A stretch of 64,000 nt of DNA, taken from contig NAVB01000002.1 of the NCBI GenBank assembly GCA_002179805.1, forward strand, positions 52,159 to 116,158. Reading direction: 5' to 3'. How positions within the stretch are numbered: position 1 is the first letter of the stretch; every line of letters begins with the position of its first letter. The stretch comes from Acanthamoeba lenticulata (Eukaryota; Discosea; Longamoebia; Acanthamoebidae). The notes beneath the pieces were generated by a model that was not told the DNA's origin, did not search any database, and worked only from the letters and a program-made list of their open reading frames with translations. The position numbers were made by a program, and so were the translations under genes. Below, one piece after another: positions 55,833 through 64,000 of the stretch.

Positions 55833-56681
55833 ATGGCAGAGGAGAAGACGAAAACGAAGGAGGTGGCCGAAGTTTACGTGGATCCGTTTGAGCGGGATGA
55901 GCAGCTCAACAAACTTGCTTCGGACTATGCCCATTACGTCGAGATGCCGGAGAAGGCCAAAGCCGAAGTACGCCCCCTAGGATTGTGTACAATGCAAAAT
56001 TGAATGTTAAAAGTACACTGCCGATTCGTAGATGCATGCGATTGAGCGAACGATTGAGTCTATGCTCACTCGGTTGGCCGAACTGGACGCCCTCGTAAGC
56101 ACAGTACGTAGTACCCCCAACTGGGCCGTGGCGCTTTTGCTGGTCCCATCTTAGACGTCCGTCGCATATTAGACGAGCCCAGAGATCAACGCCACGGCCG
56201 ACGCCGTATTGCCTCTCCTCTCTGTGAAGTCAAAGCAGTTAGAAGCCATCTTCTACATGATTGAGAAGCTCGAGGTGCGCCACAAACATTTCACCACCCA
56301 GCACGCCATGCTGGCCAGCTGCTCACGCCTCATCGGCAGACCTTTGTGCAAGCCGTCGGCAACTCTGTGACGCAGATGGAAGAGAGTGTGGATGAAAGCG
56401 AGCGACTGTTCAACGAAGTCAACCCCACATCGATCACTAAGGCCCTTGGTTTCTTCAAGCAGTGGGTATGCAGGACTGCCCGAGACAATCATAAACTTCT
56501 TCTACTCACCTATATTACCTTCACCCAGCGTCCAGCTGCAGCGTCTCGAGAGCAGCACAAGGTGATGCCGGCGTGGAAGCAGGTCCCGATTGTGGACAGC
56601 GATGAGCTACTCGCCCTCAAGACCAACCTCAACGCTCAGTTCAACGACATCGCCGCCGGGTCCATGTACGCCCTCGAGTGA
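55833..56681 (+). CDS. BLOC-1 subunit 4 (cappuccino)-like protein
   Basis: Five exons keep frame: 55833..55967, 56032..56094, 56173..56274, 56340..56465 and 56529..56681, giving 192 residues. The protein is helical: DEQLNKLASDYAHYVEMPEK, HAIERTIESMLTRLAELDAL, LLSVKSKQLEAIFYMIEKLE and TFVQAVGNSVTQMEESVDES. The last two helices match the conserved core of BLOC1S4 (cappuccino), in which a D/EKLE-type helix runs into FV..VG..V..ME..V. BLOC-1 acts in cargo sorting from endosomes to lysosome-related organelles. A C-terminal extension (EQHKVMPAWKQVPIV..) is not part of the family core. The homology is recognisable but short. Confidence 0.7.
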
Positions 56682-56795
56682 CTTCAAGCAAACCGCAGCG
56701 CCAACGTGCGTTTTGGTCGAAAGACCAACCACACCTGGGATGTACATAAGAGCAATCAAGAAAAGAAGAAAAACGAGCAGGTGGTGCCTGTCACT

Positions 56796-56811
56796 TCGCG
56801 GTATACCGCGA
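56796..56811. repeat. Perfect 16-bp palindrome (core GCGGTATACCGC)
   Basis: TCGCGGTATACCGCGA is exactly self-complementary. A one-mismatch relative of its 12-bp core occurs at 57146-57157 in the same intergenic region. Confidence 0.9.
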
Positions 56812-57598
56812 GCCGCTTGATAGCCGGGACACCACCGCTGGAAATCTCGTCTTGCTGCGCGTTTGTTTTGCTGCGCGGCTTTCGCGCTTCACCGTTCGTT
56901 TCCGTGTGTTGGGACAAGGCCACGGGTGGTGTTGTTTTGTAAAGAGACACCAACAGCAGTGACGTCGCCCAGCTCGGGCAAAATCCTGCGTCCAGGGAAG
57001 GAAAAGCGAACGACGAGTTGGGCACTAATTAGGATCAAAATCAGTTGAAATGTCGGAAAAAAGAGACAAAGCATCAAAATCGTGCGATTTCTATGAAAAG
57101 CCGCAAGAACTAGTCGGGAGTGTCTATGGCGCGGCGGGTGATCTGGCGGTATGCCGCGTTCTCCGTTTCCGCACGGCGATCCCGAAATGCCGAGTGGCTT
57201 GCGGTCGCGGTGGTGACTCGACGCTGCCAACTCGAGTCTCCAGTTCGACGCGACCTACAGCACCTTGACGCGAGCGGGGTATCTGACACAGTGGCCGGTG
57301 TGTGTAAGTCCTATAAAATAGCAGGAAAACCGGTTGGTTGAGCATCGGCCACCACTCTGCGCAAGGCCCGCTCACCACGATAAGCGGCGAACTCGGCTCC
57401 CGCGCGTCTGCCACCTTTCTGCTGTCCTTCTCCTGCGACACTCCGCGGCCTATAAAGCCAACCCACTCGAGGACCCCACTTCTTCATTTAGTCCCTCGTA
57501 CCAACCCTACCTAAACCTACTCACATCACTGCGTGGGCTGCCTCTTCTTCTTCCCCTCGTTTCAGCTACTTCACACCCCACACAAGAGCTGTCTGCTG

Positions 57599-57947
57599 GT
57601 AAGTTACTCGCCTTCGTGCTTCCTCTCCTGCCTGTCGTAGTCGTACTTGTCTTTCTGGTTGTCCTGCTGGTTTTTTTGTTTCCACTCCTCTTTCGTTGTG
57701 GTTATCCTTTTCGTCGTCCCCACACACCACACCGCCTCTCCATCTACCCCGTTTGTGCGTAGATCGGCGCACTCCCTTCTTACGAATTTCGTGCACCGTC
57801 CCACATTTATTAATTTATGGCGAAGAGCGAAATTTTTTCGACCTGCATTCTTTGAATTGAACCTGATGCCTAGGAACCGGCAAAAGTTCAAACCAGGCGA
57901 CCGTGGTCGGGGATACACGGGTGTTGTAAATTTCTGTGTTTTTTCAG
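57599..57947 (+). other. Probable 5' UTR intron of the cyclin gene
   Basis: The exon-like pyrimidine/purine leader ends CTGCTG followed by a strong GTAAGT donor at 57599. A T-rich tract and CAG acceptor end at 57947. The first coding ATG lies downstream at 58115, or 57989 in the same frame. Confidence 0.5.
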
Positions 57948-58114
57948 TTGAAGCCGTGAACAACCGAGCTCACCGTGCTTGGCGTGCCATGCAGGTTGCT
58001 CGGCCGCTCGGTTGTTTCCTTGGAAGTCCCGTCACTCCACACCCGGCGACGTACTTCTGCGCCTTCAGGCAGTTTCGCCTACCAAGAACAATACACAGCA
58101 CACACACGGACGTC

Positions 58115-59513
58115 ATGGCCGCCATGCAAGTCGAGCACTGCTTCCACTGCGCCCACCACATGGTACGTCTTCTCTTTAAAAAGCCTTTAATAATAATAAA
58201 AAGAAAAACGAAGAAGCCCAATATTAAAGATTCAGTTCAGGCGTCTTATATAATTTTATTTGGCCTTCTTCTTCATCTTGCAGGAGAGCGACCGCGACCG
58301 CAGCCTCCGCACGGTGCTTCTCGCCAATGAAATTCGCAAGAGGAAGCGACAGACCCCCCTCGAGGTGGTGGCCCCGCTTCACGCCTACGAGCAGCAGCAA
58401 CAGCAAGTCTACCTGCCGCCCGTGGCGACCCTCGTCCAGCCGCACCATCACCAGCCGCAGCAGCACCACCACCTCGTCGTCGTTAACCCGACGCCCGTCA
58501 CGGCCGTCATCAACAACAAGCGGCAACGCGTAACTATCGACATGGACGTGATCCGCCAGCATTTGCGGCCCGTCGCCGCGCAGCGCGTGCGCGAGGAGAA
58601 GGAGCGCGCCAAGCGAAGCGAGCGCCGTGTGCGGATCACCATGAAGCGCGCCACCGAGGAGCAGCAGCAGGTCGGCACCGCCGCGGAGCCCATCGTGGTC
58701 GTCGACGACGACGACGAGGAGGTCATCGCCAGCGGCCACATTGCCGCGGCCGTGCGCGAGGTCGCCGCCCAGCGCGAGACCGAGCAGCAGCAGCGCCTCA
58801 AGAACGTCATCGCCGCGGGCCTCCTGCACAACCCGGCCGACCGGCCGCTCGGCGCCGCCACGGCTACGACCACTGCCACGGCCACGACGGCGCAGGAGCC
58901 GCACGTGTACGACCTGTACTTCTCCAAGGAGAGCCTCGGGGCCATCGTGCACCTGGTGTCGGAGTGGATCCGGCAGTACGACCCGAGCTCCTACGCCATC
59001 TTCACCAAGGAGGATCGCGAGACGTGGATCATCTCGCTGGTGCAGATGATCGTGCAGATCCTCAACTGGCGGCTGAACAACTTCTTCAGCTCGTACGCGC
59101 GGTGCTTCAAGATCGAGTCCTTCCCGAACCTGTTCTCCAAGAACTTCAAGGCCGACACGTCGCGCGTGGGCGTCGACAAGCTGGCCAAGAAGTGGCAGAA
59201 GCGCAACTACGAGCTCCTCCTCGCGACCCTCATGTACGCCGACCGCTACGTGCGCGCCCGCGGCATCAAGGACGTGTCCCTGTTCCACCTCCTCGCCATC
59301 TCCTCGCTCTGCACCATCAAGCACTGGCTCGAGGAGCGCAACCGCCACGCCAACCGCCTCTTTGCCGACGTCCTCGGCCTCACCGTCCAGCAGGTCAACG
59401 CCCTCGAGCGCACCTTCCTCGGCGGCCTCAACTACTCCCTCAGCCTCGCCCCCGAGGACTTTCCCCACTTCCTCCTCGCCCAGATCCAGCGCTCCGCCGC
59501 CAAGCGGGCCTGA
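58115..59513 (+). CDS. PHO80-type cyclin
   Basis: Two coding exons, 58115..58162 and 58284..59513, give 425 residues. The N-terminal half is basic and Gln/His/Ala-rich, with low-complexity tracts (QQQQQ, HHHQPQQHHH) and an acidic patch (VVVDDDDEEV). The C-terminal half is a cyclin box of the PHO80/cyclin-Y-like class: RNYELLLATLMYADRYVRAR, SLFHLLAISSLCTIKHWLEE, NRLFADVLGLTVQQVNALER, TFLGGLNYSLSLAPEDFPHF. A preceding helical region (LGAIVHLVSEWIRQY, WIISLVQMIVQILNWRLN) is unusually long. It should bind and activate a cyclin-dependent kinase; which one is unknown. An in-frame upstream ATG at 57989 could add 42 residues. Confidence 0.88.
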
Positions 59514-60507
59514 ACCATCAATCAACCGACCGACCATCAACAACAACATCCCCCAGCTACGAGGAGAGAGCCTCTTCTACTCATCTTCCCCTCTGGTCTT
59601 CGCTCGAGAGCGACGAGGACCTTGGGCGCGGCGCGCTGTCAACACCCCCACGACTACAACAGCTGCCCGCACCATGATCGTGTTGCCCGACCCCTCGCCC
59701 TCCCAGAAGGGAGCGCGACGCTCGGTCGCTTCAACTCCAACGCACACACTAGTTGTACAAATATTTATTATTATCCTCGTGTAAATACACACATACTACA
59801 GTTTTGTTACCGTAACACCATCGCCCCACTTCATGTTTTTGTCCACACGTCCCTTTTCTTCTCCACGCGGGCGGAGTCGAGGTCCTCGTGCTCGCTGCGC
59901 AGCACGGGGAGCGAGCCCTCGGCTTTTCCCGATCGGCCGATCCCAAACAAACTGGCGAGGTCCGGGTGCTGCCCAACCAGCAGAACGACGGGGAGGGCCT
60001 ACGCTTGCTCACATCGACGATGGGCCAGTTCGGCCGACCTTCGGGCTTTTGTTTCGGATTGGCGGCCACTTTCTCCGAGGGTTGGGCCTACGACCTGGAG
60101 CTCCCTTCTTCGACGCGGAGTCGGCTGCTGCCGGGTGGGCGAGGACGACACCGGCGGAGGAGCGGTTTTGCTCGTTTGTGTGCAGTACACTTCAAAGGGG
60201 TGGGTCAGTCTTGCTCACCACTGCTCGAGCGAGGGAAGAGTCCGGCCCGAGTCCGACGCGGCACACGCACGACGACTGAACCTCACGAGCCATACGTGGC
60301 GCCAGCCCTCCGATAGGCGGCGCTTGCCTCAACGTTGAACTACCCGGTGAAGAAGTAGCGCCCACAGCCTCCTCGAAATACAAGGTACTGCGGGCGCCTT
60401 TGCGTAGTATTCGTGCTATTTACGGTCAATACTTGTACACATTCTTGACATATTTTGTTACCCGTTACGCAAAATTCGTACTTCCAAGTCGGGAAACGGA
60501 GACAAGG
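59514..60507. other. Intergenic between the cyclin and MFS genes
   Basis: 994 bp. The cyclin 3' UTR probably ends near the AT-rich segment at 59755-59785. The segment 59830-60320 is GC-rich and open in several frames on both strands, but the peptides (Arg/Gly/Ser/Pro-rich) show no domain and no splice pattern. The AT-richer 60400-60507 is likely the MFS promoter and leader. Confidence 0.4.
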
Positions 60508-63351
60508 ATGGCAAAGCTCAGCCGAAAACACAGCAAACACAAGCACAAAGGCTCGAAAGGCAAACTCTTGCAGTGGATGGATGCGGAGGAGTCACCACTG
60601 CGCATCATGCCCGATGACCCTGACGAAGACGCACCCGCACAGAGCAAGCAGCCGGTGCCGGTCTACACTGAGGAACGCGTACTGGAGGTTGAGGTAAGTC
60701 ACCGTTCTCGGTGTTCCCAAAGTTGTGTGCTCTTTGCTCTCTCTTGGCCCATGCACACACTGTTGTTCTCCCTCTTCACTGCCTTGCAAGTGATCTTGAG
60801 CATCTCTTCATCTCGTTCATTTTCTTTCAATCTCTCCGAATTCGCACATTTTAGCTCCGACTGCCCGCAACGTTGTGCTGTGGCGCTTGCTCACCCTCTG
60901 GTCGCCTCTTTGTGGCCGCGTGTGTGTCCCCATCAGGACCCGTATGAACAATGGGTGTCTGCACGAAAACGCATCCTCTTGCTGGTGGCCATCCCCGCCC
61001 TGCTCCCTCCCATCACACAGACGATGTACTTGCCCACCATCAACGAGGTACGGATCCTCCTCCTTCTTGTGGCTCGACTCCACTTGTGGTGTCGCCTTCT
61101 TCAGGTGACTTCGTCCACGACAACTCGAGTGCGTAAGCTGACGCGTCAGGGCCAACACAACAGGTGATACACGACCTCAACACCAACGAAGAGATGGTCG
61201 CGTGGACCCTCTCCATTTTTGCCCTGGGCAATGGTGCGTCTCGTCTTCTTCTCGAGAACCATGATCGCTTTCGTTCTTTGCTGTAGTTTTCATTTTTCTG
61301 ATTTTTCTGATAAATTTTGGCCACTCACGCCTGCCATCCGACAGCCCTTTTCCCCATGTCGTGGGGCTCCATTAGCGACCGATACGGTCGTCGAACCGTT
61401 CTTCTCGCTTGTCTCTCCATTTTCGTCGCTGCCGCGGCCTTTTCTGCGTACGTCCGTCCCGCCTCTCAGTGGCAACACCAACTTGACTGACTCTTCCATC
61501 TCGTACGCGCGTGCTTGTGGCCACACAGATATGCCTGGAGCGTGTACGCGCTCATCGTCGGGCGCATCTTCCAGTCGCTGGGCCTTTCGGCCGCCGGCGT
61601 GGTCGGGGCGGGCTCCCTGGCCGACGTTTACCCGCCAGCCATCCGCGGCAACGCCATGGTGCGAACACAGTTTGACTTTGGCCTCCCTCTCGCCCCAAAC
61701 TTGTGCTCTACTCTCCTCGTGCTAACATGCATACGCACGTGCGCAGGGCTGGTACACCGCCACGGTGCTGATGGGCACTGTAATCGGCCCCGTCTTGGGC
61801 GGTACGTCGTGTTCTACGCGCACGTTTTTTTGTTTTTGTTTTTGTTTTTGTTTTGTTTTTTTATTGATTCAGTTTATTTTTGACGGGCTGGTGTTGTTGC
61901 AATGTAGGCTTCGTGGGCGAGTTGTTCGGGTGGCGAGCCATCTTCTTGTCTCTGGCCATCGCTGCGGCCACGTTGGTCGTCATTGTACGCTGCCCCCTCT
62001 GTCCCTCTGCCCTCGCAACACGTCGGCTCATGGCCTTGTGTCCCATCTCGCACAAAACAAACGCACACAGATTTTCTTCTTCCTGCCGGAGACGCTCAAC
62101 AAGTCGGGCCCCAAGCGGTCCGCCAACCCGATTCACACGCTCAAGTTCTTCCTCCACCCTCCTCTCCTGGTCTTGGTATGCGTCTGCTGCTGCCCTCCTT
62201 TTCTTGCTCATTTGTTTGCTTTTATTGGTATTTTTATTTATCATTCTGATTTTCTGATACGTTGTGCTTAACCACCAATCGCAGTTCGTGCTGGGCGGGG
62301 CGGTCGGCGGTTGCATGCTCCTCATCCTCTTCATCTTCCCCGTACTGTCCTCCCCGCTCTTCAAAGGCTCGTGGAGCTTTTGGAGCTCACTTCCCCTGTG
62401 CAGATCCAAATGAACAAACTGTACGGCTTGAACGACTTTGAAATCGGAATGGCCTACGTCCCCTTCGGCCTGGGCACCGTGCTCGGCACGCTCCTCGGCG
62501 GCAAGGTCCGTCTTCGCTCTCCCCTGCCGTTTTCGTTCTTTTGCTTTTTTAATTTTTAATTTTTCGCTTTCTTCAAAATGTGGTATTTGTTTTCTGACGC
62601 ACACGAACAGGCGGCCGACCTGGGGTTCCAGTACAAGGGCCTGGGAGGGCGTCTGCTGCCGCCTCTGGCTGGCGCGCTGGGCATGATCGCGGGCCTCCTC
62701 GTCTTTTCTTGGACCAGTACGCGCTTCCTCTTCTCAGCCTCACTGTGTCTTCGAGACGCGTTTCTCACCTCGTCTTCGTCTTCATCGTCATCGTCTTCGT
62801 CTTCGTCTTCATCGTCATCGTCATCGTCGTCGTTCTTGTTGTTGTTGGCTGCACGCGCAGTCGAGTGGACCTTCTGGCTGTGCATGGTGTCGCTCTTCAT
62901 GGTGGGCTTCTTCCTCACCTTTAGCCGGCCGGGCTTCACCACCTTTGCCATCGAGCAGCGGTACATGCACAGCACACAACCGCAGTCCGCTGGCCTTTGT
63001 GAAGACTTTTTGTGGCAGAACAGACTGACGTCTGGCGTGCACAGGCCGCGCGGGGCGGCGAGCGTCCAGGCCTGCTTCTACTCGTTCCACAACCTGTGCG
63101 GCTTCCTGGTGCTCAACGCCGGACCGATCATCATCGAGAAGACGTCGATCCGGTGGGCCTTCTCGGGCTACTCGCTGCTCATCGTCGCCATCTGCGTGCC
63201 GCTGTTCTTCCTTATGTGCTCGTGGATGGGCGTCAACAAAGTCGAGGACAAGGGCAGCGGCAGTGGCAGCGGCAGCGGCGGCGAAGATGGTCCCTCGGAG
63301 ACGACTCCCCTGAAGCAAGTTGTGGTCCACGTCACTGCGCCCAGCCGATGA
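60508..63351 (+). CDS. Major facilitator superfamily transporter, DHA1-type drug:H+ antiporter-like
   Basis: Plus-strand gene with about twelve exons. The start MAKLSRKHSKHKHKGSKGKL gives a Lys/His-rich cytosolic N-terminus, then an acidic segment. Membrane segments include ILLLVAIPALLPPITQTMYL, VIHDLNTNEEMVAWTLSIFA, the loop GSISDRYGRRTVLLAC (motif A, G..D..GRR), VYALIVGRIFQSLGLSAAGV, TATVLMGTVIGPVLGG (motif C, GP..GG), FGWRAIFLSLAIAAATLVVI, FVLGGAVGGCMLLILFIFPV, LPPLAGALGMIAGLLVFSW, EWTFWLCMVSLFMVGFFLTF and FSGYSLLIVAICVPLFFLMC. The motif set matches 12-TM DHA1 (QDR/FLR-type) multidrug transporters. Substrate is unknown. A Gly/Ser-rich acidic tail ends VVVHVTAPSR-stop. Confidence 0.9.
61824..61862. 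repeat. GTTTTT hexanucleotide repeat in an MFS-gene intron
   Basis: A T-rich tandem tract within the intron between the exon encoding TVIGPVLGG and the one encoding FVGELFGWRA. Confidence 0.8.
62771..62847. repeat. TCGTCT/TCATCG microsatellite in an MFS-gene intron
   Basis: 77 bp of TCG/TCT/TCA triplets precede the exon encoding EWTFWLCMVS. The tract is open in the plus frame (poly-Ser) and could be read as exon, but neighbouring splice signals place it in the intron. Confidence 0.75.
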
Positions 63352-63577
63352 CCACCAACCACGACGTTGAGCTCCTCTCCCCAACCAGGCACACAAACAC
63401 ACGAGAGTCGTGAACCAAACTGCTTCATTAGAAAAACAACAAATATTAAAAATATCAAAAAATCAACGAAAAACAATAGCCTCTTTTCCTAGTAGGTGCC
63501 CACAGGCCAGCACAGAAGGTTTGGAGATATAAATAACGTCATTGTCGTTGTCACCAGACACTCCTCCATCAGGCGCT
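63352..63577. terminator. Convergent 3' ends: MFS transporter / HMG-CoA reductase
   Basis: 226 bp separate two converging stop codons. The middle (63425-63475) is A-rich and probably carries the cleavage/polyadenylation signals for both genes. Confidence 0.4.
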
Positions 63578-63957
63578 TCATTTCTTGTCGCCGACGATGC
63601 AGGCGCCGAACTTCTCCTCCTTCGGGCTGTCGCTCTCGCTGGGCGTGTTGGTGAAGTCGGGAAGCTTGTGCGGTTCGCTGTTCATGGCACATTGGTATAT
63701 AAAAAGATTAAAAAATAAGAAAAAAAGTAAAAAAGCAAAGCGAGCGGCTAGTGACTTCCGAACCTGACTTGCGGGTCGGCCTTCTTCCTGTTGTGGGCCA
63801 TGTGGCTGCGCACCAGGTGGCCCGCCGCGAGGGCCGACATGAGCGAGAGCTCACCAGCCATGACGGCCGCGCAGATGGTCTCGGCGAGCGAGCGGGCGTT
63901 GGCGCCCGGGTTGGTCAGGTTAGAGCCCTTGACGCCCATGATGTCGAGGCACGTCGA
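63578..63957 (-). CDS. HMGR: 3-hydroxy-3-methylglutaryl-CoA reductase, C-terminal exons
   Basis: Partial gene cut by the right edge. Exon 63957..63764 encodes [40 protein letters not shown] and [19 protein letters not shown], the well-conserved C-terminus of class I HMG-CoA reductase. The catalytic His of the GHLVRSH motif is present, as is the ENxR-like GANAR block. It splices (AG/GTTCGG donor at 63763, CAG acceptor, phase 2) to the last exon 63677..63578, which encodes an extra acidic/Ser tail ([20 protein letters not shown]). The enzyme makes mevalonate for sterols and isoprenoids in the ER membrane. The catalytic Glu, Lys and Asp and the membrane domain lie outside the window. Confidence 0.95.
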
Positions 63958-64000
63958 CTGCCGATGCAAATACATCACATTCCACAACAGAGACGATGGT

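Larger units (their letters stand above)
56682..58114. promoter_or_regulatory. 1.4-kb region upstream of the cyclin gene, with two related palindromes and a leader intron
   Basis: No protein-coding gene is supported here. The stretch holds a perfect 16-bp palindrome at 56796-56811, a related near-palindrome at 57146-57157, and a pyrimidine-rich 5' leader from about 57480. A consensus leader intron (GTAAGT donor at 57599, TTTTTTCAG acceptor ending 57947) leads to the cyclin start. Several open frames in both strands lack protein-like content. Confidence 0.55.

Noticed and set aside
58224..59549. 441-codon minus-strand ORF opposite the cyclin gene
   Set aside because: Leu/Val/Gly/Asp-rich antisense shadow. 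The cyclin box on the plus strand is clear.
59833..60338. Open frames on both strands between the cyclin and MFS genes
   Set aside because: Several overlapping frames of similar length, Arg/Pro/Gly-rich, with no domain, start context or splice pattern to pick one.
62771..62850. Poly-Ser coding segment in the MFS transporter
   Set aside because: Open in frame, but it would insert about 25 Ser into a membrane segment. Splice signals on both sides fit an intron.

Overview
The window is eukaryotic nuclear DNA. It is GC-rich and gene-dense (about 24 genes in 64 kb), and most genes are cut by short introns of roughly 50-120 nt. The introns are often AT- or pyrimidine-rich, begin with GTACG/GTGCG-type donors and end in CAG/TAG. 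This structure, together with amoebozoan-looking protein families (CLU-TPR, TBC/GRAM, RasGAP, BLOC-1 subunit, BPI/LBP, DUF3228), fits an Acanthamoeba-like free-living amoeba. That assignment is inference; no rRNA or other marker gene is present. I see no tRNA, rRNA, CRISPR array, transposon or virus-like gene.

Layout, left to right. 1-1004 (-): 5' part of a cytochrome P450 of the CYP55 nitric-oxide-reductase type, cut by the window edge. 1338-3893 (-): HEAT-like protein. 3988-5959 (-): BACK-SPRY protein with an N-myristoylation-type start. 6178-13160 (-): very large gene with ankyrin repeats, a CLU domain and TPRs. 13501-14934 (-): intronless PRP38. 15215-17657 (+): TRAPPC13. 18441-24562 (+): RasGAP with a huge disordered N-terminus. 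24953-25540 (+): small ORF. About 25727-27724 (-): coiled-coil protein. 27922-32449 (+): HEAT-like protein. 32545-33294 (+): DUF579 glucuronoxylan-methyltransferase-like protein. 33618-34215 (+): broken coding-like stretch. 34298-36524 (-): Deg-type serine protease. 36765-42711 (+): TBC1D9-like Rab GAP. 43240-43810 (+): IscU. 43977-44898 (-): DUF3228. 44976-47037 (-): BPI/LBP. 47143-48596 (-): ketopantoate reductase. 48685-50560 (+): RCC1-repeat protein. 50774-51979 (+): four-TM protein. 52155-53724 (-): Gfo/Idh/MocA oxidoreductase. 53914-54903 (+): START-domain protein. 55008-55632 (-): RING-H2 protein. 55833-56681 (+): BLOC1S4-like. 58115-59513 (+): PHO80-type cyclin. 60508-63351 (+): MFS transporter. 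63578-63957 (-): C-terminal end of HMG-CoA reductase, cut by the right edge.

This is ordinary eukaryotic gene order, with no operon-like logic. Membrane-traffic genes are frequent (TRAPPC13, TBC1D9-like, BLOC1S4-like, RasGAP, the four-TM protein), but they are scattered on both strands and I do not claim a functional cluster. Several gene pairs are divergent across 85-280 bp and probably share promoters. The most interesting items are the CYP55-like P450 in an amoeba, the ankyrin-CLU-TPR fusion, the plant-like DUF579 methyltransferase, the BACK-SPRY protein lacking BTB and Kelch, and two related short palindromes upstream of the cyclin gene. I found no clear new multi-gene system.

Gene outer boundaries are generally firm. 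Internal exon joins are given only where I could follow reading frame across both splice sites.
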